Positions 1 through 5,703 of a DNA stretch of 6,417 nucleotides are shown here, piece after piece (position 1 is the stretch's first letter; every line of letters begins with the position of its first letter). The notes below the pieces were generated by a model. The model saw nothing but the letters and a program-made list of their open reading frames with translations, was not told the DNA's origin and searched no databases. Position numbers and translations under genes: made by a program. The DNA comes from an uncultured euryarchaeote (lineage in GTDB: Archaea; Thermoplasmatota; Poseidoniia; Poseidoniales; Poseidoniaceae). The stretch is from positions 1 to 6,417 of the forward strand of contig CALBJF010000342.1 of NCBI GenBank assembly GCA_937892665.1, read 5' to 3'.

Positions 1-64
1 CCTCTGCGATAAATGGTACTGTGAGTATGAACAACAGCGTGAACGCTATGCGTTTGTTGTTCAT
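1..64 (-). CDS. N-terminus of an exported protein of unknown function (partial)
   Basis: The minus strand from position 64 reads MNNKRIAFTLLFILTVPFIA and stays open to the window edge, so only about 21 residues are visible. A short polar/basic start (NNKR) followed by a 13-residue hydrophobic stretch is the layout of a Sec signal peptide or an N-terminal membrane anchor. A second in-frame ATG lies 13 codons upstream (at 103) and would add a polar leader, MPLASNPIGHSTV. I prefer 64 because it puts the charged residues directly before the hydrophobic core. A weak AT-rich stretch lies about 21-28 nt before this ATG and could be its TATA box. The mature protein is outside the window, so no function can be given. 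The gene is divergent from the small plus-strand gene at 141. Confidence 0.6.
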   Translation of the reverse strand, partial: MNNKRIAFTLLFILTVPFIAE

Positions 65-140
65 GACTGTGCTATGACCTATGGGATTTGAAGCCAACGG
101 CATGATGTTCAAATCAATTCCAAAGTAATATGAAGCGAAA
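65..140. promoter_or_regulatory. Divergent intergenic region between two outward-facing genes
   Basis: These 76 bases separate the minus-strand signal-peptide gene and the plus-strand small-protein gene, so they should hold both promoters. AT-rich patches are present (TTCAAATC on the minus strand around 85-92, and AAATCAATT around 111-119 on the plus strand), but neither is a clear archaeal TATA box. No strong Shine-Dalgarno sequence precedes either start. The promoter assignment rests on gene geometry rather than on a recognisable motif. Confidence 0.35.
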
Positions 141-524
141 ATGGCTGGCCAATTCATGCCACCTTTCTGGCCCTTCAAGCGTTTGAAGAAAAAATCGATG
201 GAACTTGATGAAGAATCTCCTGAAGCAATTGTCTATCGTAAAGACGAAGAAGTTCACTCAGAAAAACACGCTCAATCAATTGAACGAAATGAGGCAGCAT
301 ACAAGGATGCACTTGCGTTATTCGGAGGCGGTGATACAACTGTCACCGCATCTGCCAATGTCGCTGATCTCTACGATGGAGTCACAGATACCACTGCTTC
401 TGAACCAACTTCTGAGTGGGTTCATCATACAGACGGATACCATTACGAGAAAAACGCTGACGGGTCTTTTCTACCAACGCCACATGTAAAGCAATCTGAT
501 GGTTCATATGTTCCTTATTCTTAA
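141..524 (+). CDS. Small acidic protein with Asp-Gly-aromatic repeat tail, function unknown
   Basis: This 127-residue protein is not assigned to a known family. Its N-terminus is aromatic and proline-rich and then strongly basic (PPFWPFKRLKKK, residues 7-18). A charged, mostly acidic segment follows (about 20-57, probably helical), then a Gly/Thr/Ser/Ala-rich linker (62-91). The tail (92-127) contains three short units centred on Asp-Gly followed by an aromatic residue: TDGY (97-100), ADGSF (106-110) and SDGSY (119-123). The last two belong to the longer pattern K-x-x-D-G-S-[F/Y]-x-P. The biased composition, the repeat and the lack of a competing frame support a real gene. I recall similar tails in Marine Group II small proteins, but this was not checked. 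There is no signal peptide or clear membrane span. ATG 141 is the first in-frame start with a sensible N-terminus; the ATGs at 156 and 198 are alternatives. The stop overlaps that of the converging SRAP gene. Confidence 0.72.
   Translation: MAGQFMPPFWPFKRLKKKSMELDEESPEAIVYRKDEEVHSEKHAQSIERNEAAYKDALALFGGGDTTVTASANVADLYDGVTDTTASEPTSEWVHHTDGYHYEKNADGSFLPTPHVKQSDGSYVPYS
521..524. other. Overlapping stop codons of convergent genes (TTAA)
   Basis: The plus-strand small-protein gene ends with TAA at 522-524, and the minus-strand SRAP gene ends with TAA read from 523 to 521. Both stops sit in the 4-base palindrome TTAA. No T-rich terminator tract or hairpin is obvious on either side, so each transcript probably runs into the other gene in antisense. 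Confidence 0.9.
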
Positions 525-1150
525 TCAAATAATGTACGTATTGGGTGAGTGAGTTCGAGCCCCTTAGCCGTTGTCGAATTCACTTTTCTATCGACAGGGT
601 ATACTTCAAATAACGTGTTACTCGATTCTATTGTACCAAAATTCAACCATTCTTCAACAGAACTATTTGGAACAATTAGGGGCATCCTTTGATGGATATG
701 CGAGATGGTTATATCTGAATCTGTTGTTAGAATACAGAATGTTTGTTTCGAATCATTACTATCGTTCCACTCGTCATAAATACCAGCGAATAACAAGGGT
801 TGATTATCTGCTAATCGATGATAAAAAGGCACTTTTCCATTTGGTGTGGCCTTCCATTCATACCACCCCGAAGCTGGAATAAGACACCTTCTTTTTTCAA
901 AGGAATCTCGAAATATAGGCTTTTCTGATACCGACTCTATTCGAGCATTAATTGGTTCCATTGTACCCCTTTTACTCCAAGAAGGTCGAAATCCCCACTT
1001 CATTGGTGTGATCTTGTGAACATTATTTTCTACCCAGATACAATGGACATCATCTTGGGGTGATATGTTGTAATTTGGTTCGATTTCCGGTAACTGAGCC
1101 GCTAAAATTTCAGGCAATTGCTCTCCATTGAAAGCAAATCGACCACACAT
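521..1150 (-). CDS. SRAP-domain protein (HMCES/YedK family), abasic-site DNA-protein crosslink sensor
   Basis: The 209-residue protein is a single SRAP domain of normal length. Family members attach covalently to abasic sites in single-stranded DNA through the N-terminal cysteine after Met1 removal, forming a stable thiazolidine crosslink that shields the lesion during replication. The needed residues are visible: Cys2 in MCGRF, Asn28 in the YNISP segment, WGFRPSW (52-58), Asn68-Ala-Arg70, EKPIFR (76-81), RRCLIPASGWYEW (87-99) with Glu98, and IHQRMP (152-157) with His153. The usual P-T-Q after the first Asn motif is replaced by P-Q-D, a small deviation. The gene is last in a three-gene minus-strand run, 9 bp after pheT. 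GAGG (1158-1161), overlapping the pheT stop, lies 7 nt before the ATG and supports translation from a polycistronic mRNA. The family assignment is firm; activity in this organism is inferred. Confidence 0.96.
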   Translation of the reverse strand: MCGRFAFNGEQLPEILAAQLPEIEPNYNISPQDDVHCIWVENNVHKITPMKWGFRPSWSKRGTMEPINARIESVSEKPIFRDSFEKRRCLIPASGWYEWKATPNGKVPFYHRLADNQPLLFAGIYDEWNDSNDSKQTFCILTTDSDITISHIHQRMPLIVPNSSVEEWLNFGTIESSNTLFEVYPVDRKVNSTTAKGLELTHPIRTLFD

Positions 1151-1157
1151 CCAAATG

Positions 1158-1161
1158 CCTC
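1158..1161 (-). promoter_or_regulatory. Shine-Dalgarno site of the SRAP gene
   Basis: GAGG on the minus strand, followed by 7 nt and the ATG at 1150. Its first two bases are the last two bases of the pheT TGA stop codon, so termination of pheT and initiation of the SRAP gene are physically linked. Confidence 0.6.
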
Positions 1162-2905
1162 AAACTGGATCGATGAGGCATCGATTCAAACCATCAACAT
1201 CGAATTCAGCAGCATTCATAGGAACAAGTAATTCGAATGTTTGGCCAATAGCTGGATCAATTTCTCCAAAGCATCCAACCCACTCGCCTTTGATGAGTAC
1301 TTTTGCAGCACGTCCTGCTAACCAAGGGCCTTCATTATCTGGAAGGGGCTCAATTACCACTTCGTCTGCACCCATGTCTCTCAAAAAGGCCTGAATTCTT
1401 CCACGAATAGCAGCAAAACCCCCGCTCCGTTCTGCTGTTATGAAAGCGAGTCGCTGACTATTTTTATGGTCACGCACAACAGTGCCTAACTCGTATACGG
1501 ATTGAGGTAAATCATGATGGCGGTTTGTTGCTAAGAGCCGAAGCAATCCTGGAAGTAAGAATTGTCGCATCATTGTATGTTCTTGAGTAATTGGATTGGT
1601 AATCTGCGTTATTTCGTTGGTTGGAACCCATCGCATTCTTTCAAATTGGTCGTATTCATTGGAAAGCGTAAGTGATTGAATTTGCATGAAACTCATTCCC
1701 TGCAAGGATGTTCTGATACGTCTGCGCAGATGCTCATCACTTCTTGGAATTGCATTCATAGGTGCTCGGGGGACGTCCTCTCCCAAGTCCTCGAATCCAT
1801 GTCCAATGGCTAAATCCTCGACAATGTCGACTGGATGGAGAAGATCAAACCTCCAACGTGGCATCTCAAAGCAGAGCATATTTTCTCCATCATGGGCATA
1901 CTGCATCGAGTGTCCGATTTGAATCTCTTCAGGTCTTGCTGCATCTCTTCCAATAAATTCACCACCCATTCGTGTGATAGAATGTTTCATTTCTTCATCT
2001 GTTAATTCTCTTCCAAGTATTGTCTTAACCAGACGTTCAGGTATTCGATGTTGAACCGGTGTCCAATTCGGTAAAACCTCATGATTTCCGTCGCAATCTG
2101 TGATACCTACGGATTGAATTTCTCCGCCGTGTTGCTTTGCTTGGAGAGCGACCAGCATCAAACAAGATTCGCAAGCTCTCCTATCCCATCCAGTGACGTC
2201 AATAAATAAATCACGTGTACCTGAATGTACTGTCGTATGGGATCCATTAATGATTGGAGGGAAGGATAACACAGAGCCAGTAGCATCTTCGATGACTGGC
2301 ACTTTTTCCATTCCGTCAAGAAGATGAGCATAATCAACTCCTTTCGGATGTTGAGAAAGGATTGTTTCAATATCCATTTCTGTATCGGTGGCTAATGGTA
2401 TGAACGAGTGTGTCCTTGGAACAGCGCGAACCTTGAACGGTGATTGAATGGAATTGAGGTCGTGAACGCCAATACTTGCCCTTCGACGCCCACGGCCTAA
2501 GGCGAAGTGCAATTTTTCTTGATGGTCCATCAAGTTCTTGATGAATGAATCCATTTCGATATCGTCTTTCATCTGAAGACCTTTCACAACAGCACCAAGA
2601 ATGATTGGTCGAATTGTTTTCAATTCAGAATCCACTGTTATTTCTATACCGCTATCAGTAAGCGATAAATGTTCAAGCGTCGGTTTGTTATGAAGAAAAG
2701 ATCTCATAGCCACTGACAGTGTTTCTCCGCTCAATAAATCAGGACGATCAGGGAAAATCTCAATGTCTAGAGTGTCCTCATTGCATGAGTCGATATCAGT
2801 TCCCAATAATGGGAGTCTGTGGTCGATATCTTCGATGTCATGCGGACATCCATGTTCGGACATCAATTTGGACAAGAGGCTTTGTTCAACAGATATTGTT
2901 GGCAT
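1160..2905 (-). CDS. pheT: Phenylalanyl-tRNA synthetase beta subunit, archaeal type
   Basis: The 581-residue protein is the beta chain of the alpha2-beta2 cytoplasmic enzyme that charges tRNA-Phe. It has the short archaeal/eukaryotic layout and lacks the N-terminal EMAP-like tRNA-binding extension of the roughly 800-residue bacterial form. The N-terminus MPTISV and FPDRPDLLSGE (51-61) are typical. A B3/4 editing-type domain includes PPIINGSHTTVHSGTRDLF (216-234). The B5 domain carries RFDLLHPVDIVEDLA (352-366) with the metal-site acids Asp354, Asp360, Glu363 and Asp364. The C-terminal synthetase-like domain includes LPGLLRLL (451-458) and YELGTVV (471-477). Position 2905 is chosen over an in-frame ATG at 2971, because the extra 22 residues do not resemble the family and would overlap the upstream gene. 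GGGTGAT also lies just before 2905. The catalytic alpha subunit, pheS, is not in the window. The gene sits 10 bp after the GXGXG protein gene and 9 bp before the SRAP gene. Confidence 0.97.
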   Translation of the reverse strand: MPTISVEQSLLSKLMSEHGCPHDIEDIDHRLPLLGTDIDSCNEDTLDIEIFPDRPDLLSGETLSVAMRSFLHNKPTLEHLSLTDSGIEITVDSELKTIRPIILGAVVKGLQMKDDIEMDSFIKNLMDHQEKLHFALGRGRRRASIGVHDLNSIQSPFKVRAVPRTHSFIPLATDTEMDIETILSQHPKGVDYAHLLDGMEKVPVIEDATGSVLSFPPIINGSHTTVHSGTRDLFIDVTGWDRRACESCLMLVALQAKQHGGEIQSVGITDCDGNHEVLPNWTPVQHRIPERLVKTILGRELTDEEMKHSITRMGGEFIGRDAARPEEIQIGHSMQYAHDGENMLCFEMPRWRFDLLHPVDIVEDLAIGHGFEDLGEDVPRAPMNAIPRSDEHLRRRIRTSLQGMSFMQIQSLTLSNEYDQFERMRWVPTNEITQITNPITQEHTMMRQFLLPGLLRLLATNRHHDLPQSVYELGTVVRDHKNSQRLAFITAERSGGFAAIRGRIQAFLRDMGADEVVIEPLPDNEGPWLAGRAAKVLIKGEWVGCFGEIDPAIGQTFELLVPMNAAEFDVDGLNRCLIDPV

Positions 2906-2908
2906 AGT

Positions 2909-2915
2909 ATCACCC
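2909..2915 (-). promoter_or_regulatory. Strong Shine-Dalgarno site that fixes the pheT start
   Basis: Minus-strand GGGTGAT fills most of the 10-bp gap after the TAA of the upstream gene. It matches the archaeal consensus GGAGGTGAT complementary to the 16S rRNA 3' end. The GG core lies 7 nt before the ATG at 2905, which supports that start over the in-frame ATG at 2971. Confidence 0.75.
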
Positions 2916-4493
2916 TTAACGTGCAAACCAGTGAGGTAATGGCCGCTCATATCCTGACATTCGAAGTCCACTTACTGAAGCTGTATCGTGATCTAATGCT
3001 CTAAGATGCGAACGCTGTAAGATGTCGATTGAATCGAGACCAAGATTCCTGAGCGTATTTTGAAGATCAATTGTTAATCCTTGCAACCAATATTCGATGT
3101 CTTCTATCTCGAGCATAGGCGGTTCTGTGACGACAAAATCAGCGCCAGCACAACGTGCTACGATAATATCATGTGCATCTGAAGTGAAACCAAACTCGAG
3201 GGCTGTAATCACTGACGTTTTGTCCAATTCCTTCTTTTTAGATCTGCCCATAATGGGTAACGTTGAGGCTTCAGGTGTTCCAGAGCCATCTTCGATTCGA
3301 GATATTGCCGCTTGGACTTCATGGTAAGCAGATGATTGATGATGAGACTGGATGCGAGAAATTCCTTGAATACTCATGATGGGTGATTGTGATGTCATGA
3401 GTGTACGAATTGCTACAAGTAATCCATCAAACTCTTCTGGATTCATCGATGGTAAACTGTCCACGTCCAAACACACTCCAGCAACTGAGGGTGCAGTTGT
3501 TTTCAAGTCGCAGAGCGTTTGAAGGTTGAGCAGGACGATGTCAATCGGTCGAGGGTTTAGATGTACCAAAAACGGTTGACTTTGAATACGTGTTAACCGG
3601 CCTGAATTATTGTCTTCAGTACGGAGCAGTGTTCCGTCTGGGATGCGAGGTAGAATTGGAATTGGTAGCAAAATTGCTGGTGATTCATCATCTGTTCCTG
3701 GAATAAAGGCTACTGTGTCGACAGGATGGTTCTCAATCAAAGGATGTTCATCCATCGGCACTAGCCCAATGGTTGACAAATCTCCAGATGAGACATGGTT
3801 CGATTGAACCTCAAATCCGACTTCATCGCTTGGTTCAAGACAAAGTGCATCATCGGACAAAACCGCATCATGTTCTGATAAAAGAGCATTGATATCTTTC
3901 AATTCCTTTGCCTTTATTGGGCGAAGTCGAATGCCATGAGGGGGAGTTGGACAGCGTCCTTCAATAACAATTCTGCCACCTTTCATGCCAATACCAGCAT
4001 CTTCTTCGACATCTCCTTGGATAATGATGAGTCCACCATTCATACCATTGCCGAGTCGTGCACCAACCTGCCCCTGAACAAAGACCGTTCCGTCTGACAT
4101 GAACATGCCAAGATCAGTATCTGCACCATCGGAACCGATCAAGGTTCCTTCCTGCATCATGAATCCGCCACACCGTCCAATGAAACCAGTGCTCGTTACC
4201 GTACTGCCGCTGTTGTAGGCGCCGAAAAATGAACCGACTTCTCCCTCGACATTGAATTTTCCACCCGCTCCAAACGGTGATGTCCAGGAACCAAGTTTAC
4301 CAAGGGCTTTGATTCGTGCTCCTTCGGGGATCCCAGGGCATAATCCGACTTCTCCGTTCTTTGGAACTTCTTCTCCAGAACCAGTCCAACCGATTCGCAA
4401 GAGTGCGTTCTGTTCCACAGCCGCTTTCAGCCGTGGCAAAAATTTGGCATTGATACTCATTGAGCGTTCAACAACATCTTGGGCTCCCGCCAT
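2916..4493 (-). CDS. GXGXG (GltB C-terminal/GlxC-like) protein fused to a divergent glutamate-synthase-like domain
   Basis: This is a 525-residue protein. Residues about 64-179 form a right-handed beta-helix of roughly six 19-20 residue turns with the pattern G-x-x-G-x-x-M-x-G-G-x-I-x-I-x-G, clearest at 141-179 (NGMNGGLIIIQG, GIGMKGGRIVIEG). This is the GXGXG fold found at the C-terminus of glutamate synthase, in GlxC and in formylmethanofuran dehydrogenase FwdC. A variable region (about 200-330) follows. The C-terminal part, about 330-525, has features of the FMN/glutamate-synthase central domain: GSGTPEAS (403-410), FTSDAHDIIVARCAGADFVV (436-455) and a closing LRNLGLDSIDILQRS (481-495). The 3Fe-4S cysteine cluster of true GltB is absent, and no amidotransferase domain is present. 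The order resembles a GlxC-GlxD fusion rather than GltB. FwdC is less likely because no methanogenesis genes are nearby. Start 4493 is chosen because upstream in-frame ATGs (4607, 4760) precede sequence that is not protein-like and reach toward or into gap. It is the first gene of the operon; the reaction is unknown. Confidence 0.88.
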   Translation of the reverse strand: MAGAQDVVERSMSINAKFLPRLKAAVEQNALLRIGWTGSGEEVPKNGEVGLCPGIPEGARIKALGKLGSWTSPFGAGGKFNVEGEVGSFFGAYNSGSTVTSTGFIGRCGGFMMQEGTLIGSDGADTDLGMFMSDGTVFVQGQVGARLGNGMNGGLIIIQGDVEEDAGIGMKGGRIVIEGRCPTPPHGIRLRPIKAKELKDINALLSEHDAVLSDDALCLEPSDEVGFEVQSNHVSSGDLSTIGLVPMDEHPLIENHPVDTVAFIPGTDDESPAILLPIPILPRIPDGTLLRTEDNNSGRLTRIQSQPFLVHLNPRPIDIVLLNLQTLCDLKTTAPSVAGVCLDVDSLPSMNPEEFDGLLVAIRTLMTSQSPIMSIQGISRIQSHHQSSAYHEVQAAISRIEDGSGTPEASTLPIMGRSKKKELDKTSVITALEFGFTSDAHDIIVARCAGADFVVTEPPMLEIEDIEYWLQGLTIDLQNTLRNLGLDSIDILQRSHLRALDHDTASVSGLRMSGYERPLPHWFAR

Positions 4494-4516
4494 GTTCCTA
4501 TGGTGGCGAATGTCGG

Positions 4517-4525
4517 TCAAATAAC
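4517..4525 (-). promoter_or_regulatory. Putative TATA box of the GXGXG-pheT-SRAP operon
   Basis: Minus-strand GTTATTTGA is centred about 28 nt before the ATG at 4493. That is where a TATA box would put transcription start at or next to the start codon, giving a leaderless mRNA. No good Shine-Dalgarno sequence precedes this ATG, which fits. The match to TTTATATA is partial. Confidence 0.35.
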
Positions 4526-4583
4526 CTCGCGTTGCAAAGATGGGTTTACAACAAATTTCCCTACTGCTTTTTACCGCGAACTG

Positions 4584-4591
4584 TTTATTGA
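4584..4591 (+). promoter_or_regulatory. Putative TATA box of gap
   Basis: TTTATTGA is preceded by CGAACTG, which resembles a BRE. It is centred about 33 nt before the gap ATG at 4621, implying a leader of under about 10 nt. The sequence right before the ATG (GGGTTGAGCATC) is only a weak Shine-Dalgarno candidate, so initiation is probably leaderless or nearly so. The match to consensus is partial. Confidence 0.4.
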
Positions 4592-4620
4592 CATTCACTG
4601 ATGCCATAGGGTTGAGCATC

Positions 4621-5658
4621 ATGGTAGTAAAGGTTGCAATAAACGGATATGGAACGATTGGAAAGAGAGTCGCAGATGCAATCGATGCGCAAGATGATAT
4701 GGAAATTATCGGCGTTACCAAAACACGTCCTTCGTTCGGCTGTGATTTAGCAGTTCGCAAAGGCTATTCCTTGTACTGTACGTTCGATGAAGCAGACAGA
4801 ATTGCTGCCTTTGCTCCGGCAGGTTATGATTGCAAAGGGGGGTTAAGCGACCTCCTTCGTAAAGCAGATGTCGTCGTTGATTGCTCACCAGGTAAAGTTG
4901 GTGCTCAAAACAAACAGATCTACGAAGATGCAGGAATAAAATGGATTTTCCAAGGTGGAGAAAAGCATGCCATGACCGGCCTATCCTACACGTCGAGCGG
5001 AAATCATTCTGAAAATATGAATAAGGAAGGGACGCGTGTTGTTTCTTGCAATACAACTGGCCTTTCCCGTACGTTGGTTCCACTCCTACGCAAATGCGGT
5101 TCCCTTTCTGTTGAATGCACTATGATTCGACGAGCTGCAGACCCTGGGGATTCCAATAAAGGGCCTATTAATGCAATTAAGCCGGTTTTGAAGGTTCCAA
5201 GTCATCATGGTCCTGATGTAATGACCATCCGTCCTGAGATTTCCATCAATTCGATGGCTGTTGCAGTACCAACGACAATTATGCATGTCCACGCCATTGT
5301 TGCAACCTTGCCCGATGGACATGGAATGTCCACTGAATCCGTCCTTGACTTATGGCGTTCTCAGCCAAGAGTTGTAATTATGAACGGCGCTGAAACTGGA
5401 ATTACTACGACTGCAGAGGTTATGGAATTCGCTCGAGATATAGGTCGGAAGTGGGGCGACTTACACGAAATCTTTGTTTGGGAAGATGGTGTCAAACTCG
5501 ATGGAAATTCTCTGTATTACTTCCAAGCTATTCATCAGGAATCCGATGTAATCCCAGAAAATGTGGATGCAATTCGTGCCCTCATGGGCTTAGAAACCGA
5601 TTGGGAAGTCTCTGTTTCCAAGACCGATAAAGCCATTGCTGCTTACAATGGGTTGTAA
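4621..5658 (+). CDS. gap: Type II (archaeal) glyceraldehyde-3-phosphate dehydrogenase, NAD(P)-dependent
   Basis: The 345-residue cytoplasmic enzyme interconverts glyceraldehyde-3-phosphate and 1,3-bisphosphoglycerate using NAD(P). In archaea this phosphorylating type works chiefly in gluconeogenesis, though this genome's pathway cannot be judged here. The N-terminal Rossmann motif is KVAINGYGTIGKRVADA (4-20). The catalytic cysteine is Cys143 in VSCNTTGL (141-148), and the histidines in MHVH (221-224) match the active-site His region of archaeal homologues. Length and motif order are normal, with no sign of damage. Start 4621 is chosen over an in-frame ATG at 4540. The family begins with M-x-x-K-V-A-I-N-G-Y-G, and the extra 27 residues would cover the divergent promoter. 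The gene is divergent from the GXGXG-pheT-SRAP operon. The secreted-protein gene begins 45 bp downstream on the same strand, and no clear terminator separates them. Confidence 0.97.
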   Translation: MVVKVAINGYGTIGKRVADAIDAQDDMEIIGVTKTRPSFGCDLAVRKGYSLYCTFDEADRIAAFAPAGYDCKGGLSDLLRKADVVVDCSPGKVGAQNKQIYEDAGIKWIFQGGEKHAMTGLSYTSSGNHSENMNKEGTRVVSCNTTGLSRTLVPLLRKCGSLSVECTMIRRAADPGDSNKGPINAIKPVLKVPSHHGPDVMTIRPEISINSMAVAVPTTIMHVHAIVATLPDGHGMSTESVLDLWRSQPRVVIMNGAETGITTTAEVMEFARDIGRKWGDLHEIFVWEDGVKLDGNSLYYFQAIHQESDVIPENVDAIRALMGLETDWEVSVSKTDKAIAAYNGL

Positions 5659-5703
5659 TCAAGTAAGGCGCATACTCAAAAACTCAACTGGTGTGGATGA
5701 ACC

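Larger units (their letters stand above)
4494..4620. promoter_or_regulatory. Divergent promoter region for the GXGXG-pheT-SRAP operon and gap
   Basis: These 127 bases separate two outward-facing genes and hold no convincing coding sequence; open frames through it give compositions unlike their neighbours. Each side has one TATA-like element at about the distance expected for archaeal promoters with very short or no leaders (listed separately). No perfect inverted repeat that would mark a shared operator stood out by eye. Confidence 0.6.

Noticed and set aside
205..489. Alternative plus-strand frame inside the small acidic protein gene
   Set aside because: It lies inside the 141-524 gene; the latter has a repeat-structured tail and acidic composition that fit the organism better.
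571..882. Plus-strand 103-codon open frame
   Set aside because: Antisense to the SRAP gene, whose motifs are unambiguous; composition (many Tyr, Leu, Ser) is typical of antisense shadow.
2916..4493. Formylmethanofuran dehydrogenase subunit C (FwdC) as the name of the GXGXG protein
   Set aside because: The beta-helix repeat is shared, but the protein is about twice FwdC length, has a glutamate-synthase-like C-terminal region, and no methanogenesis or C1 genes are nearby.
4715..5083. Minus-strand 122-codon open frame
   Set aside because: It lies wholly antisense to the well-conserved gap gene and its translation is Cys/His/Leu-rich with no domain-like pattern; a shadow frame.
5697..5703. ATG at 5697 as start of the secreted protein
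   Set aside because: It is in another frame; the frame encoding the signal peptide has a TGA at 5698-5700, so 5704 is the earliest start.
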